From the NCBI RefSeq assembly GCF_000688455.1, contig NZ_JIAL01000001.1, positions 837,001 through 901,000 of the forward strand: a stretch of 64,000 bases of DNA. The letters are read 5' to 3'. The notes under the pieces are model-generated. The model was not told where the DNA came from and made no database searches. It saw nothing but the letters and a program-made list of their open reading frames with translations. The stretch is from Pseudacidobacterium ailaaui (GTDB taxonomy: Bacteria; Acidobacteriota; Terriglobia; Terriglobales; Acidobacteriaceae). The stretch's first letter is position 1. Each line of letters starts with the position of its first letter. This document shows positions 45,480 to 55,470 of this stretch, in pieces. A program made the translations under genes and the position numbers.

Positions 45480-45576
45480 ACTCACCTGGCTGTAATGGGA
45501 CACGCGCTGAATATAGCAGATTCAGGTGGAGGCCCGTCTCCACCCGGAGTTGGGGAGCGCCCACGCTCATTCTTCC

Positions 45577-46692
45577 TCACCGCTCCCGGGTGAGTTCCCG
45601 GATCAGGTCCACCTCTCGCTGCCGGTAGGGTCTGCCGTCAGCATAAAATACATCGTGAAACCAGACAGTAGGCTTGACCAGGACATAAGGCCGCTCCCAT
45701 GAATCCCATGGTAGATAGGTCTGCGTCTTGCCCGCCACCAGTCCCCAGTTGATGGCTGCCACATGGTATTTCTTTGCCACCGGCAGGATCGTATCGAAGG
45801 TGCTGCCTGCGCCACGCGCCATATATTCGGTGCAAAGCACAGGGCGGTGGAACTGCTTCAGCCACTCAATCCGCTGCTCAAACTCCTCCGGCCAGCCATA
45901 GTTGTGAAAAGAAATTACATCGGATTCCTGCACCTGAATCCGTGAAATCGCATCCATGTTCTCGGGCGAGGACCAATCTCCTGTCCAAACTCCGCTGGTC
46001 AGGGGTTGGATCGGGTGTTCTTCCCGGGCCCAGGCAAAGACCTGCGGCAGCAGGCCCTGCACGAGCTCTGCCTTGTTCTGAAGCTCTCTCTTTCCATAGG
46101 AGCTCTCATTTCCATTACTCGGCTCATTCCACAGGTCCCATGCCAGAACACGCCTGTCCTGTCCGAAGGCCCCGACAACGCCCTGTACGTATGCCTTCAG
46201 GCGTGGATACTGTGACTTGTCCGCCAGGGCCTGGTCCCCTGGGCTCTGCACCCAGCCGGAATTGTGCACTCCCGGAATTGGTGGATGCTGCGGCCCCAGC
46301 TTCGGGTCTGGGTCCCAGCAGGAATCAAACAGAACAAAGATGGGGCGGATATGGTGCATGCTGGCAATCGTCAGGAAAGTGTCGATTCTCTGGCGAAAAC
46401 CCGCCTCGTCCTGCTCCCACAGAAGATCATGCAGAAAGACACGCATCGTGTTCATGCCGATGGCCTCGGCCCAGCCCAGCTCCCGGTCGATTTCCTGCGG
46501 ATCGAAGGTGTCGGCCTGCCACATCTCAAGCTGATTGATCGCATTGGCTGGAATGAAATTGCTGCCCACCAGCCACGGCAGTTGTGCGTACCAGGCATTG
46601 GCCTTGTCCTCAGACCATCGCTGGGCCGGAAGCGGGAACGCAGCCACAAAGAGCCAGAGGGACAAGAAGAGCAAATAAGACTTGCGCAGCAA
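45577..46692 (-). CDS. Secreted GH5-like glycoside hydrolase
   Basis: 371 residues with signal peptide LRKSYLLFLSLWLFVAAFPLPAQ. A TIM barrel with the clan GH-A pair: acid/base Glu in VLAWDLWNEPSNG and nucleophile Glu in RPVLCTEYMARG. Other segments are LPWLVGSNFIPANAINQLEM and ALGWAEAIGMNTMRVFLHDL-like barrel strands. Probably acts on beta-mannan, beta-glucan or xylan; substrate unknown. The start is TTG at 46692, with GGGAGG 6 nt upstream. An ATG at 46716 in frame would place that ribosome binding site inside the gene. Confidence 0.85.
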   Translation of the reverse strand: MLRKSYLLFLSLWLFVAAFPLPAQRWSEDKANAWYAQLPWLVGSNFIPANAINQLEMWQADTFDPQEIDRELGWAEAIGMNTMRVFLHDLLWEQDEAGFRQRIDTFLTIASMHHIRPIFVLFDSCWDPDPKLGPQHPPIPGVHNSGWVQSPGDQALADKSQYPRLKAYVQGVVGAFGQDRRVLAWDLWNEPSNGNESSYGKRELQNKAELVQGLLPQVFAWAREEHPIQPLTSGVWTGDWSSPENMDAISRIQVQESDVISFHNYGWPEEFEQRIEWLKQFHRPVLCTEYMARGAGSTFDTILPVAKKYHVAAINWGLVAGKTQTYLPWDSWERPYVLVKPTVWFHDVFYADGRPYRQREVDLIRELTRER

Positions 46693-46785
46693 GACAGACC
46701 TCCCAGGAAAACACAAGGTGAATCATAAATGGAAGCGCTTACACCGTCCACCCGTCATCCTCTCGCATAAAATTGATTTCAGCCT

Positions 46786-47379
46786 ATGATGCTGCGTTCT
46801 TTTCTTACCCTCGTTCTGGCTGCCGTCGTTATGGGACCAGCCGCGCACCCACAGGACGCCCTCAAACCCCCGCCAGGCGCCAAGGTAGCGCTGATTGAAT
46901 TTGCCGACCTCGAATGTCCGGCCTGCGCACATGAAAATCCGCTGCTCAAAGAGGCTGCCGCCCAGTACCATGTTCCCCGTGTATGGCACGACTTCCCCAT
47001 TCCGATCCATCGCTGGAGCACACAGGCCGCCATCAACGCCCGTTGGTTTGACGAAAAGTCGAAAAAGCTGGGCGATGACTATCGCGACGCCGTCTTCGCC
47101 AATCAAATCAACATCGTAACGCCGGACGACCTGCGCACATTTACTGAGAAGTTCGCCCGCGACCACGGCATCGCCCTGCCCTTTGTCATGGACCCGCAGG
47201 GCAAGCTGGCAGCGGCTGTAAAGGCCGATGCCGACCTCGGCACCAGGCTTGGTGTACATCAGACCCCGACTGTCTGGGTGGTGACCGACCGGAATGGCAT
47301 TATCCATGCTTCCGAAGTCAAGGACTTCAGCAAGCTGTACTCGATGCTTGACCAGGCCACTGCGGAAACGAGGAAGTAG
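46786..47379 (+). CDS. Exported DsbA-like thioredoxin-fold protein
   Basis: 197 residues with a signal peptide (LRSFLTLVLAAVVMGPAAH). The active site is ADLECPACAHENPLLKE (CPAC), and the cis-Pro loop is VHQTPTVWVV. The inserted helical domain is between, as in DsbA/DsbG-type thiol oxidoreductases. Probably works on disulfides outside the cytoplasm. It starts 93 bp from the divergent GH5-like gene and era begins 3 bp after its stop, so the two may share a transcript. Confidence 0.87.
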   Translation: MMLRSFLTLVLAAVVMGPAAHPQDALKPPPGAKVALIEFADLECPACAHENPLLKEAAAQYHVPRVWHDFPIPIHRWSTQAAINARWFDEKSKKLGDDYRDAVFANQINIVTPDDLRTFTEKFARDHGIALPFVMDPQGKLAAAVKADADLGTRLGVHQTPTVWVVTDRNGIIHASEVKDFSKLYSMLDQATAETRK

Positions 47380-47381
47380 CC

Positions 47382-48341
47382 TTGCGCTCTGGTTTTGTCT
47401 CCATTCTTGGCCGGCCGAATGCCGGCAAGTCTACCCTGCTCAATCAACTTATTGGGGAAAAGGTCGCCATTGTCTCCAGTAAGCCGCAGACGACCCGCAC
47501 CCGCATTCACGGCATTCTTGAGGTGCCAGCCAGGAAGGGCAACCACCCTGCCGCACAGATTGTCTTTGTTGACACACCCGGTGTTCACAAAGCCGAGTCC
47601 TGGCTGGACAAGCGCATGATGCAGGAGGTCTACGATGCCCTTGAAAGCCGCGACATCGTTCTACTTATGGTAGATGCAGCCCGGCGTTTGGACCTCTCCC
47701 GGCCTGACAGCGAGGATTCCTTTGTGTTTGGCCTGGTCCGCAGGCTGGACTGTCCGGTCTTTCTCGTCCTCAATAAGATCGACCTCGTCCCCAAAGACAG
47801 ACTGCTGCCGCTGATCGCAGAGTTGAGCGCGCTGCATTCTTTCGCCGAAGTGGTGCCCATTTCCGCCCGCAAAGCCGATGGCCTCGACCTTCTGGTGCGT
47901 AAGCTGGTCGAATATCTTCCTGAAGGGGAACGTTATTTTCCCAAAGACCAGTTCACAGACCAGCCTCTGCGCTTTATGGTGGCGGAGCTGATACGTGAAC
48001 GCATTCTCAAGGAGACCGGAGAAGAGGTCCCCTATGCCTCTGCCGTGGTCATCGAGCGGTTTGAGGAGCCGGACCCGGAAGACAGCCGCCCGCTTACGCG
48101 GATCTCTGCTGCCATCTACTGCGAGCGCCCCGGGCAGAAGGCCATCCTGATTGGCAAAGCGGGGAGCAAATTGAAAGACATCGGCACCCATGCGCGGAAG
48201 GAGATCGAGTCCCTGCTTGGGACCCGTGTATTTCTGGAGCTACACGTCATCGTCGAGCAAAACTGGCGCGAGCGGCGCAGTTTTGTGGAATCCCTGGACT
48301 GGCGTAGGCAGCTTGAAGAAATGAGCAAGAAGGAAGAATAA
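47382..48341 (+). CDS. era: GTPase Era
   Basis: Ribosome-assembly GTPase that binds the 3' end of 16S rRNA. 319 residues: G1 GRPNAGKST, switch region SSKPQTTRTRIHGI, G3 VDTPGVHK, G4 LNKIDLVP, G5 ISARKADG. A C-terminal KH domain follows with KAILIGKAGSKLKDIGTHAR. The start is TTG at 47382, giving RSGFVSILGRPNAGK, the normal Era N-terminus. It lies 3 bp after the DsbA-like stop and is convergent with the NtrX-like gene. Confidence 0.96.
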   Translation: MRSGFVSILGRPNAGKSTLLNQLIGEKVAIVSSKPQTTRTRIHGILEVPARKGNHPAAQIVFVDTPGVHKAESWLDKRMMQEVYDALESRDIVLLMVDAARRLDLSRPDSEDSFVFGLVRRLDCPVFLVLNKIDLVPKDRLLPLIAELSALHSFAEVVPISARKADGLDLLVRKLVEYLPEGERYFPKDQFTDQPLRFMVAELIRERILKETGEEVPYASAVVIERFEEPDPEDSRPLTRISAAIYCERPGQKAILIGKAGSKLKDIGTHARKEIESLLGTRVFLELHVIVEQNWRERRSFVESLDWRRQLEEMSKKEE

Positions 48342-48357
48342 TTCCCTCCCCGCCGTC

Positions 48358-49713
48358 CTACTCTCGTACGCTGATTCCCAGGGCGCGCATCTTCCGGTAA
48401 AGATGACTGCGCTCCAGCCCCAGCGTCTCTGCGGCGCGGCTGATGTTGCCGTGGCACTCATCAATCTTTTTCAGAATGTAGTCCCGCTCATAGGCCTCGC
48501 GCGCCTGCTGCAGCGTAGTAAAGTCTTCCCTACGGTTGCCTGTCCCGCGATGCACCAGCATGGGCAGATGTTTGCGTTCAATGCGCAGAGCATGGGGATT
48601 CAAAATCAGAATGCGCTCAATCAGGTTCTTCAGCTCGCGCACGTTTCCCGGCCAGTGGTATTGCTTGAGCTGCTCCATTGCATCTTCTGCGATCTCGATG
48701 CGGGGCCGTCCATACTGCCGCCCAAACTCCCGCAGGAATTCCCGGGTAAGCAGCGGAATGTCCTCTCTCCGCTCCCTGAGGGGCGGCACATAAAAGGGAA
48801 TGACATTGAGGCGATAAAAAAGGTCTTCCCGGAAATTTCCTTTGGCAATTTCCTCTTCCAGGTTTTTGTTTGTGGCTGCAATCACCCGCACATCCACACT
48901 CATCGCGTGTGCGGCACCCACCGGAGTAAACCGCTGCTCATCCAGAGCGCGCAGCACCTTGGCCTGCGTCTTCAGGCTCATGTCGCCCACTTCATCCAGA
49001 AAAAGCGTGCCGCCGTCGGCGCGTTCAAAGGTCCCTCGCTTTTCTGCAGGCCCTCCTGCGATGGCACTGTTTCGATAGCCAAAAAGCTCGCTCTCGATAT
49101 AGTCCTCAGGAATCGCCGCGCAGTTCAACTCCACAAAGACGCGGTCCCGGCGCAGACTTTCCGCATGGATGGCGCGTGCAATCAGTTCTTTTCCGCTTCC
49201 CGACTCCCCATAAATCAGCACACGACCATTCGTGGGCGCCATCAGCTTGATCTGCTGGCGCAAGGCCTTGGCTGCGACACTTTCTCCTGTGATGGCAGCA
49301 TGCAGCGACAACTGGCGCTTGAATTCCTCATTTTCACTTCGTAGCCTTCTTGCCTCAATGGCATTTTTGACCACAATCAGCGTGCGCTCCAGAGAGAGCG
49401 GCTTTTCAAGAAAGTCAAATGCGCCCAACTTGGTTGCGCGCACTGCTGATTCGATGGTTCCATGTCCGGAGATAATAATCACTTCTGGCTTGTTGCCGGA
49501 ATCCAGCGTGCGGATCTCATTCAGAACATCCAGCCCATCGCGGTCCGGCAGCCAGATGTCCAGCAGCATCACGTCATAGGTCACATCACGCAGCAGCACC
49601 AGGGCCTCACCCGCTGATCCGGTGCTGGCCACTGCATACCCTTCCTCACGCAGGATGTCTTCCAGAAGCCTGCGGATGTCTGCTTCGTCATCTACAATCA
49701 GGATGTGTTTCAT
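48358..49713 (-). CDS. ntrX: NtrX-like sigma-54-type response regulator lacking GAFTGA
   Basis: 451 residues: receiver (about 1-120; ILIVDDEADIRR, VMLLDIWLPDRDG), AAA+ domain (about 150-385; Walker A GESGSGKELIARAI, Walker B GGTLFLDEVGDM, REDLFYRLNVIPFYVPPLRE) and a Fis-type helix-turn-helix (ISRAAETLGLERSHLYRK). The sigma-54 contact loop, normally GAFTGA, reads NSAIAGGPAEKRGTFE. Loss of GAFTGA is also known in some NtrX proteins. It may not activate sigma-54 polymerase. The ATG overlaps the upstream kinase stop by ATGA. Confidence 0.9.
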   Translation of the reverse strand: MKHILIVDDEADIRRLLEDILREEGYAVASTGSAGEALVLLRDVTYDVMLLDIWLPDRDGLDVLNEIRTLDSGNKPEVIIISGHGTIESAVRATKLGAFDFLEKPLSLERTLIVVKNAIEARRLRSENEEFKRQLSLHAAITGESVAAKALRQQIKLMAPTNGRVLIYGESGSGKELIARAIHAESLRRDRVFVELNCAAIPEDYIESELFGYRNSAIAGGPAEKRGTFERADGGTLFLDEVGDMSLKTQAKVLRALDEQRFTPVGAAHAMSVDVRVIAATNKNLEEEIAKGNFREDLFYRLNVIPFYVPPLRERREDIPLLTREFLREFGRQYGRPRIEIAEDAMEQLKQYHWPGNVRELKNLIERILILNPHALRIERKHLPMLVHRGTGNRREDFTTLQQAREAYERDYILKKIDECHGNISRAAETLGLERSHLYRKMRALGISVRE

Positions 49714-51980
49714 GAGGCCGTTTTTTGTGCAGTGGTCTTGATGGAGTCGACGCCGCCCGCGCCATTGGCCAGCGGTAATTCGATGATAAACCGCGCACCC
49801 GCCGGATAATTCTGTTCTGCCCGGATGGAGCCCTGATGGTCCTGAATGATTTTGGCGGCAATGGCCAGCCCGAGTCCGGTGCCTCGCTGTTTGGTGGAAA
49901 AGTAAGGAAGAAACAACCGCTCGCGTAGCTCATCGGTGAGTCCGTGACCCGTGTCTGATACCACAATTTCCGCCATCTCATGGCGGTCTGCAAGGCCGGT
50001 TGTAATTGTCAACACGCGTAGGCGGCTCTCCTGCATCGCCTCGGCGGCGTTGTCAATCAGGTTGGCAATGGCGCGCTTCAGCGCCTCAGCGTCGGCCATT
50101 ACCGCGGGCAGATCCGGAGTAAAGTGCGAATCCATGTGGATGCCCTGCAGTCGGCCGTCAAACAACCGCAGCGCACCCTCTACGATTTTGTTCAGGTCCG
50201 AGGGCCGGGGCTGGGCCGTGGGAAACTGTGCCAGCGCGGCAAACTGGTCCACCAGCCTGCGCAGCGTCTCTACGGAACTGAGGATGATCTCGCTGCAGGA
50301 ACGAATGATGCTTTGCGACTCGGCCGTGTTGCGCTCCACATGTCGCTGGATCCGCTCCGCTGACAAGGCAATGGGAGTAAGCGGGTTCTTGATTTCATGT
50401 GCGACCCGTTGCGCCACCTCCTTCCAGGCCACCTGGCGCTGCGCCTGCAGAAATTCTGTAATATTTTCCAGCACCAGCACAGACCCTCGGCGGTCCTGGC
50501 CCAGATGCAGCATGGCCATGGTCGCAGACAGGTCCAGCTTGCCCCGCGCATGGCGCATTTCCAGCTCTGTGGAAGAAACCCCCATGCGCTGCGCGCGCCG
50601 CGAAAGCAGCGTCAGCTCGCTGGAAATCTCTTCCGGAAAGATCTCCGACAGTCGCAGCCCCTTCAGAGACTGCGGCCGCCCGTGGGGCAGCAGGTCGGCA
50701 AAGGCCTGGTTGGCCTGCGTAATCCGCAGGTCCGGATCCAGCGTCACCACTCCGCCAGGAATGGTCTCAAGAATGGTCTCCAGTTCGCGGCGCCTCTCTT
50801 CAAGCGCGGCATTGGCCTCAAAGAGCTGTTTGGTGGATTGCTCGGCAATCAGGCGACTCTGCTCAAGGTCTGCCGCCATATGATTGAACGCCTGCAACAG
50901 TTCACCCAGCTCTTCGGTCGCCGAGATGTTGACCCGCTGATGATAGTGCCCTTCGGCAATCTCATCCATGGCTTCAGCAAGACTTTCAAGCGGTCGCGTG
51001 ATCTGTTTTGAGAAAAACCAGGCCAGCCAGCTGCTGGCAAAAAATGTGAGCGCAGTCAGCAGCAGAAGAAGTAGAAGATATGTGCTGCGAATGCTGCGCC
51101 GCTCCCGATAGACTGCCCAGTACTGCGCTGCGCCTTTGCGGATGTCTGCCACCGTGCTGCTCAGCCCGGAGGGCATCGGCAGTCCTACCACGACCAGACC
51201 GCCTCCGGGCATGGTGGCCATACCCAGCGCGTATCCGGTATCACCAATCTCCAAAACAGGCTCGTCTGTGCGTTGCGCAGCCTTGCGGATGGTCTGCGCC
51301 AAGGGCTGGGCCGTCTGCACTTCCACAGAAGTTGGATCCAGCCAGGCCTGGACGCTCACCTTCTGCCCTGATGCTGGCAATTGATACTGCACCACCGGGT
51401 TTTCATCGCGGTACAGGACCGCAAAGCCGCCCTGCAGGGTAATGCGGTGCGTCCGGATCTCATCCAGCAAAGCATTGGTATTGCCAGCCTGAAAGTTCAG
51501 CGCCACAGATTCTGAACGCGCCAGGGACTCAGCCTCTGCGCGCGCATTTTGTGTAACGTAATGCGACAATTCCAGGGCGATCCGGGTCGAGTCCTCTCGC
51601 AGTTGCGCCACCGGCTGCGAGAACCACCGGTCAATCGATCGGTTCATCAGCCCGAAACTGAAAAAAAACATGAATGCCGCCGGCGCAAAAGAGAGCAGAA
51701 GTGCGCCTACCAGCATCCGCGAGCGCAGACGCGAACCCAGGACACGGCTGCGGCGGTCAGCGTAAACCTTGAGTACGTTGCGGGAAAACAGGACCAGCAG
51801 TGTAAGAAACAGCAGAAAAACGACGACTGAAAGCGCAGTGAAAAGAAAGATGGCCCCAACGCTGTGCGGATACAGAAAAGCGTTCAGGTTGAAAGCATTC
51901 AGGGCGGCAAACAGCAGGAGCAGCAGGAGCACGACCGCGCCCAGGGCCACAATCGCAACGCGCTTGTGTTTGACAGGCAT
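49710..51980 (-). CDS. ntrY: NtrY-like membrane histidine kinase
   Basis: 756 residues. Three hydrophobic segments near the N-terminus (about 8-27, 42-65, 90-112), an extracytoplasmic stretch, another membrane segment near 295-315, HAMP, PAS, and the kinase core with H box VAHEIKNPLTPIALSAERIQ, N box NLIDNAAEAMQES and G box VSDTGHGLTDELRERL. The H-box sequence and layout are those of NtrY. It overlaps the NtrX-like gene by ATGA and so is its probable partner. Signal unknown. Convergent with nothing; divergent from the lipoprotein gene at 52092. Confidence 0.9.
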   Translation of the reverse strand: MPVKHKRVAIVALGAVVLLLLLLFAALNAFNLNAFLYPHSVGAIFLFTALSVVVFLLFLTLLVLFSRNVLKVYADRRSRVLGSRLRSRMLVGALLLSFAPAAFMFFFSFGLMNRSIDRWFSQPVAQLREDSTRIALELSHYVTQNARAEAESLARSESVALNFQAGNTNALLDEIRTHRITLQGGFAVLYRDENPVVQYQLPASGQKVSVQAWLDPTSVEVQTAQPLAQTIRKAAQRTDEPVLEIGDTGYALGMATMPGGGLVVVGLPMPSGLSSTVADIRKGAAQYWAVYRERRSIRSTYLLLLLLLTALTFFASSWLAWFFSKQITRPLESLAEAMDEIAEGHYHQRVNISATEELGELLQAFNHMAADLEQSRLIAEQSTKQLFEANAALEERRRELETILETIPGGVVTLDPDLRITQANQAFADLLPHGRPQSLKGLRLSEIFPEEISSELTLLSRRAQRMGVSSTELEMRHARGKLDLSATMAMLHLGQDRRGSVLVLENITEFLQAQRQVAWKEVAQRVAHEIKNPLTPIALSAERIQRHVERNTAESQSIIRSCSEIILSSVETLRRLVDQFAALAQFPTAQPRPSDLNKIVEGALRLFDGRLQGIHMDSHFTPDLPAVMADAEALKRAIANLIDNAAEAMQESRLRVLTITTGLADRHEMAEIVVSDTGHGLTDELRERLFLPYFSTKQRGTGLGLAIAAKIIQDHQGSIRAEQNYPAGARFIIELPLANGAGGVDSIKTTAQKTAS

Positions 51981-52091
51981 TCTGGAAAAGCTATCTGACC
52001 TCCCGATTATAGACGTATGGAAATCTCTTCACAGGAAAAGAAGCAATCCGCACAACTGCGCCCCCAACCATCAGCATCTTACGATGCTGCT

Positions 52092-52847
52092 ATGCAAGTC
52101 AGCCGAAAGACACTTCCATTTCTCTCTCTCCCGCTGGCCGCAGCCCTGATGGTGGGCGGATGCAATAAGAAATCAGACCAGCCTGCACAAACAACCACGG
52201 ACCAGAATGCCCAAGCATCGGAGTCCGTGCCACCGCCTCCTCCGGACGCTTCGGCACGAAGCGCCGCACCAGCCTCACAAACGCCCGCGTCTGCGCCGGT
52301 GGTCAGTCCGGCCGCTGCTCCGGCTCCGGCACCGCAGCCTCTTGTCGTCCCCGCGGGAACACGCATTCGTGTTTCGCTGGGACAGGCACTGGGCTCGAAA
52401 CTGAGCGCGCCCGGCGAGGGCTTCAGCGCTACCGTCGCGGACCCGGTTGTCGTGAATGGAGTCACCGTCATACCCGCCGGCGCTGCCGCCACTGGGACCG
52501 TTGTTGTGGCCCATCCGCTGGGCCGCTTTAAAGGGGCCGCTGAGCTCGCCGTGCGCCTCGACACGGTTCGGGCCTACGGCAACACCTACTCGATTGCCTC
52601 CAGCACGGTGGAGCGCGCCGAAAAAGGAAAAGGGAAACGCACGGCCGGATTGATTGGAGGCGGGGCAGGTCTGGGCGCCCTGATCGGCGGTCTGGCCGGC
52701 GGCGGCAAAGGCGCTCTGATTGGTGGACTTGTAGGCGCTGGGGCGGGCACCGCTGGCACAGCCTTCACCGGAAACAGAGAGATCGTGATTCCGGCCGAGA
52801 GCCTGCTGACCTTCCGTCTGGAGCAGCCTCTCACCATCCGCCGTTAA
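52092..52847 (+). CDS. Glycine-zipper lipoprotein
   Basis: About 251 residues. The lipoprotein signal is KTLPFLSLPLAAALMVGGC, with the Cys near position 24. A Pro/Ala-rich spacer follows (about 30-90), then a beta domain (PLVVPAGTRIRVSLGQALGS, GVTVIPAGAAATGTVVVAHP). A C-terminal glycine zipper contains TAGLIGGGAGLGALIGGLAG, which could insert in or pack against a membrane. The ATG at 52092 starts the signal; the frame is open from 52017. Function unknown; an envelope role is likely. Confidence 0.8.
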   Translation: MQVSRKTLPFLSLPLAAALMVGGCNKKSDQPAQTTTDQNAQASESVPPPPPDASARSAAPASQTPASAPVVSPAAAPAPAPQPLVVPAGTRIRVSLGQALGSKLSAPGEGFSATVADPVVVNGVTVIPAGAAATGTVVVAHPLGRFKGAAELAVRLDTVRAYGNTYSIASSTVERAEKGKGKRTAGLIGGGAGLGALIGGLAGGGKGALIGGLVGAGAGTAGTAFTGNREIVIPAESLLTFRLEQPLTIRR

Positions 52848-52868
52848 AGAGGACTTTGCCAACAGCCG

Positions 52869-52898
52869 GGCCGTGAACAGAGTGCTTCTGTTCCGGCC
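52869..52898. terminator. Hairpin between convergent lipoprotein and ald genes
   Basis: GGCCG-T-GAACAG (52869-52880) pairs with CTGTTC-CGGCC (52888-52898), an 11-bp stem with one bulged T and a 7-nt loop. It lies 21 bp after the lipoprotein stop and 21 bp before the ald end. No T-run, but the position between convergent stops fits a shared terminator. Confidence 0.6.
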
Positions 52899-52918
52899 TC
52901 GGCTTGCCCTTGCCTTGG

Positions 52919-54034
52919 CTATGCCAGTAACTCCCGCACGGGCTTCCAGCTCCTCTTCTGCGACACCGCGACCGGCTCGCAGGTCAGCGTACCTTCGTAA
53001 GTGTTCACACCATCGCGAATGCCATCATCTGCAAGAATCGCCTTTCTTGCCCCCATCTGGGCCAGGCGCATCACGTAGGGGAAGGTCGCATTGGTCAGCG
53101 CGAGCGTCGAGGTGTTCGGTACGGCTGCCGGCATGTTCGTCACGCAGTAGTGCACCACGCCATGGACCTCATACGCAGGATTGCTGTGTGTCGTCGGCTT
53201 TGCAGTTTCAATACAGCCTCCCTGGTCAATGGCCACATCTACAATGACCGCACCCTTCTTCATCTTTGAAACCATCTCTCGGGTGACAATCTTCGGCGCA
53301 GCAGCTCCTGGAATCAATACGCCACCAATGACAAGGTCGGCCTCCTGCACCGCGCGCGAAACATTGTAGGAGTTCGACGCCAGCGTGAAGACCTTGCCGT
53401 TGAAGATATCGTCCAGCTCGCGCAGACGGTTCAGGTTCAGGTCGACGATGGTGACCTTTGCACCCATGCCCACGGCGATCTTCGCGGCGTTTGTGCCCAC
53501 AATGCCTCCGCCGATGATACAGACATTCGCAGGGGGAACTCCGGGGACACCGCCGAGAAGCACACCGCGTCCGCCTTTTTCCTTTTCCAGATAGGAAGCC
53601 CCCACCTGCACGGACATGCGTCCTGCGACCTCGGACATGGGCGTAAGCAGCGGCAGCGTTCCTGCTTTGTCACGGATGGTCTCGTAGGCAATGCCCGTCA
53701 CTTTCTTTTCCAGGAGCTGCTGCGTCAGCTCGGGCACCGGGGCCAGGTGCAGATAGGTGAAGAGCACGAGGCCCTCGCGGAAGAAGCCGTATTCTTTTTC
53801 AATCGGCTCTTTCACCTTCACTACCATGTCCGCGTTGTTCCAGACGTTGTGGGCCGAGCCCACAATCTCTGCACCGGCGGACTGGTATTCGTCGTCAGTA
53901 AAGGCGGAAAGCTCGCCCGCATGGGTCTCGACGAGGACTTTGTGTCCCGCTTCCGCCAGGGCCTTCACTCCCGCCGGAGTAATCCCCACACGGCTCTCAT
54001 GGTCTTTTACTTCTTTTGGTATTCCGATGATCAT
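52919..54034 (-). CDS. ald: Alanine dehydrogenase
   Basis: NAD-dependent oxidative deamination of L-alanine to pyruvate and ammonia. 371 residues, the family's normal length. It starts [20 protein letters not shown], with the substrate-site [13 protein letters not shown], the catalytic region LFTYLHLAP, the NAD fold [20 protein letters not shown], and [20 protein letters not shown] near the end. The ATG at 54034 follows GAGGA by 4 nt. A longer frame to 54253 exists but is not conserved. Confidence 0.96.
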   Translation of the reverse strand: MIIGIPKEVKDHESRVGITPAGVKALAEAGHKVLVETHAGELSAFTDDEYQSAGAEIVGSAHNVWNNADMVVKVKEPIEKEYGFFREGLVLFTYLHLAPVPELTQQLLEKKVTGIAYETIRDKAGTLPLLTPMSEVAGRMSVQVGASYLEKEKGGRGVLLGGVPGVPPANVCIIGGGIVGTNAAKIAVGMGAKVTIVDLNLNRLRELDDIFNGKVFTLASNSYNVSRAVQEADLVIGGVLIPGAAAPKIVTREMVSKMKKGAVIVDVAIDQGGCIETAKPTTHSNPAYEVHGVVHYCVTNMPAAVPNTSTLALTNATFPYVMRLAQMGARKAILADDGIRDGVNTYEGTLTCEPVAVSQKRSWKPVRELLA

Positions 54035-54174
54035 GCAGTCCTCAAATTGGGCCTTCTTTGGAAAGATGCCAAACAAACAAGAATACCTTACTCGGCAGGA
54101 AATACGGCGGGAGATAAAAATTTCCAAAAAGACAGCAGAAAGGGCCGCACTCCAAGTAGAGTGGGAATACCGGC

Positions 54175-55346
54175 ATGAATACACCTCCCAGTATTCGTTT
54201 TGGCCAGACACAAGCGTCGGTTTTGCTTGACCTACTGCGTGCTCTTGCCGCATTGCTCGTTTGCCTGGAACACTGGCGCAATCTGTTCTACGTAGACTAC
54301 GGCCAGATTGCCTCGCATCGCATTTTGTTGCGCTCCCCTATGTAGTTTGCGGAGCAGGGCATCAGGCGGTCGTGATCTTTTTTGTATTAAGTGGCTATCT
54401 GATCAGTGGCAGCATCTTCCGGATGATGCGACATGGAGGATGGAGCTGGCGGCTCTATCTCACACACCGGCTGGTCCGCTTATGGATCGTTCTCGTCCCT
54501 GCTCTTCTGCTTGGGGCGGCCCTGGACTTTGCCGGGCTGCATTTCCATCTGGCTCCAGCCTTATATGCTGGGCAGACCGGAACACACATGATGAACCGCG
54601 TTCCGGAAACTTTTCGCGCCAGCTCCTTCTTTGGCAATCTGTTTTTCCTTCAGGGAATCCTGACCACTACATTTGGCAGCAACACGCCGCTTTGGAGTCT
54701 TGCGAACGAATTCTGGTATTACATATTGTTTCCCTGCGCCTTCCTGGCTTTTCGAAAAAAAACGTCCAGGCTGTCACGTGTTCTGAATGCGGTCACCTTT
54801 TTTCTGTTCGCATGGTTTGTTGGCCGGACGATTCTGCTGCTCTTTCCGTTATGGCTGCTTGGCACAGTGCTTGCTGTGATACCGGTCCCAAATGTTGGTT
54901 CGAAAATGCGCGTTGCTGCCGCGCTCCTGTACTGTCCAATTTTGTTTTTCCTTGCGAAAACGAGTGTGGTGAAGGGCGTGCTTTCCGATTACATCCTCGG
55001 AGCGGCGACCTTTGGGTTTCTATGGTTGCTGCTTGCTGCTCGGGACGTGGCTCCAGCCAGGAAATGGGTGAGCACCGTTCGGGGAAGCGCTCGTTTTTCT
55101 TATACTCTTTATCTCGTTCATGTGCCAATGCTGGTCCTGCTGGTGGCACTTGTCGGTGCAGATGTCCGGTGGCAGCCGGACATACGCCATCTGCTATACG
55201 GTTTCCCTCTTCTGTTCCTAACGATTGGATATGCCTATTTGGTGGCCAGCATGACAGAGTTCCGCACGGATAGCGTACGCACCTGGGTCGAAACAAGATT
55301 GATGGGGAAAAGAGTGCGCAGCAGAGAACCTGTTGTTTCGTCCTGA
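54175..55346 (+). pseudogene. Acyltransferase 3 family gene with a frameshift
   Basis: A membrane acyltransferase (family 3, OafA/YrhL-like) whose reading frame is broken. The N-terminal part from ATG 54175 reads [20 protein letters not shown] and then runs to a stop at about 54343-54345. The homologous continuation is in another frame: GAGHQAVVIFFVLSGYLISG, then RLVRLWIVLVPALLLGAALD, NTPLWSLANEFWYYILFPCA and SARFSYTLYLVHVPMLVLLV, ending at 55346. The change is equivalent to a 1-bp deletion (or 2-bp insertion) near 54300-54345. It may be a real pseudogene, a sequencing error or programmed shifting; the first two are likelier. Confidence 0.8.
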
Positions 55347-55369
55347 ATGGGCCAAGCCGAAGACTGCCG

Positions 55370-55393
55370 GCCGCCGTACGTGGTACCGGCGGC
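55370..55393. terminator. Hairpin between convergent acyltransferase and ALDH genes
   Basis: GCCGCCGTAC (55370-55379) pairs with GTAC-C-GGCGGC (55383-55393), a 10-bp stem with one bulged C and a 3-nt loop. It lies 23 bp past the acyltransferase stop and 77 bp before the aldehyde dehydrogenase end, fitting a shared terminator without a T-run. Confidence 0.55.
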
Positions 55394-55470
55394 ATCGTGC
55401 AGCAATCTGTTTGCGTTTTTGAGTCATTTTGGGCCGCCTCTCACAGCCTTAAAACGACAGAGGACAATCG

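Noticed and set aside
54308-55273. Third-frame 321-codon frame over the acyltransferase
   Set aside because: It has no membrane pattern; the acyltransferase signal lies in the other two frames.
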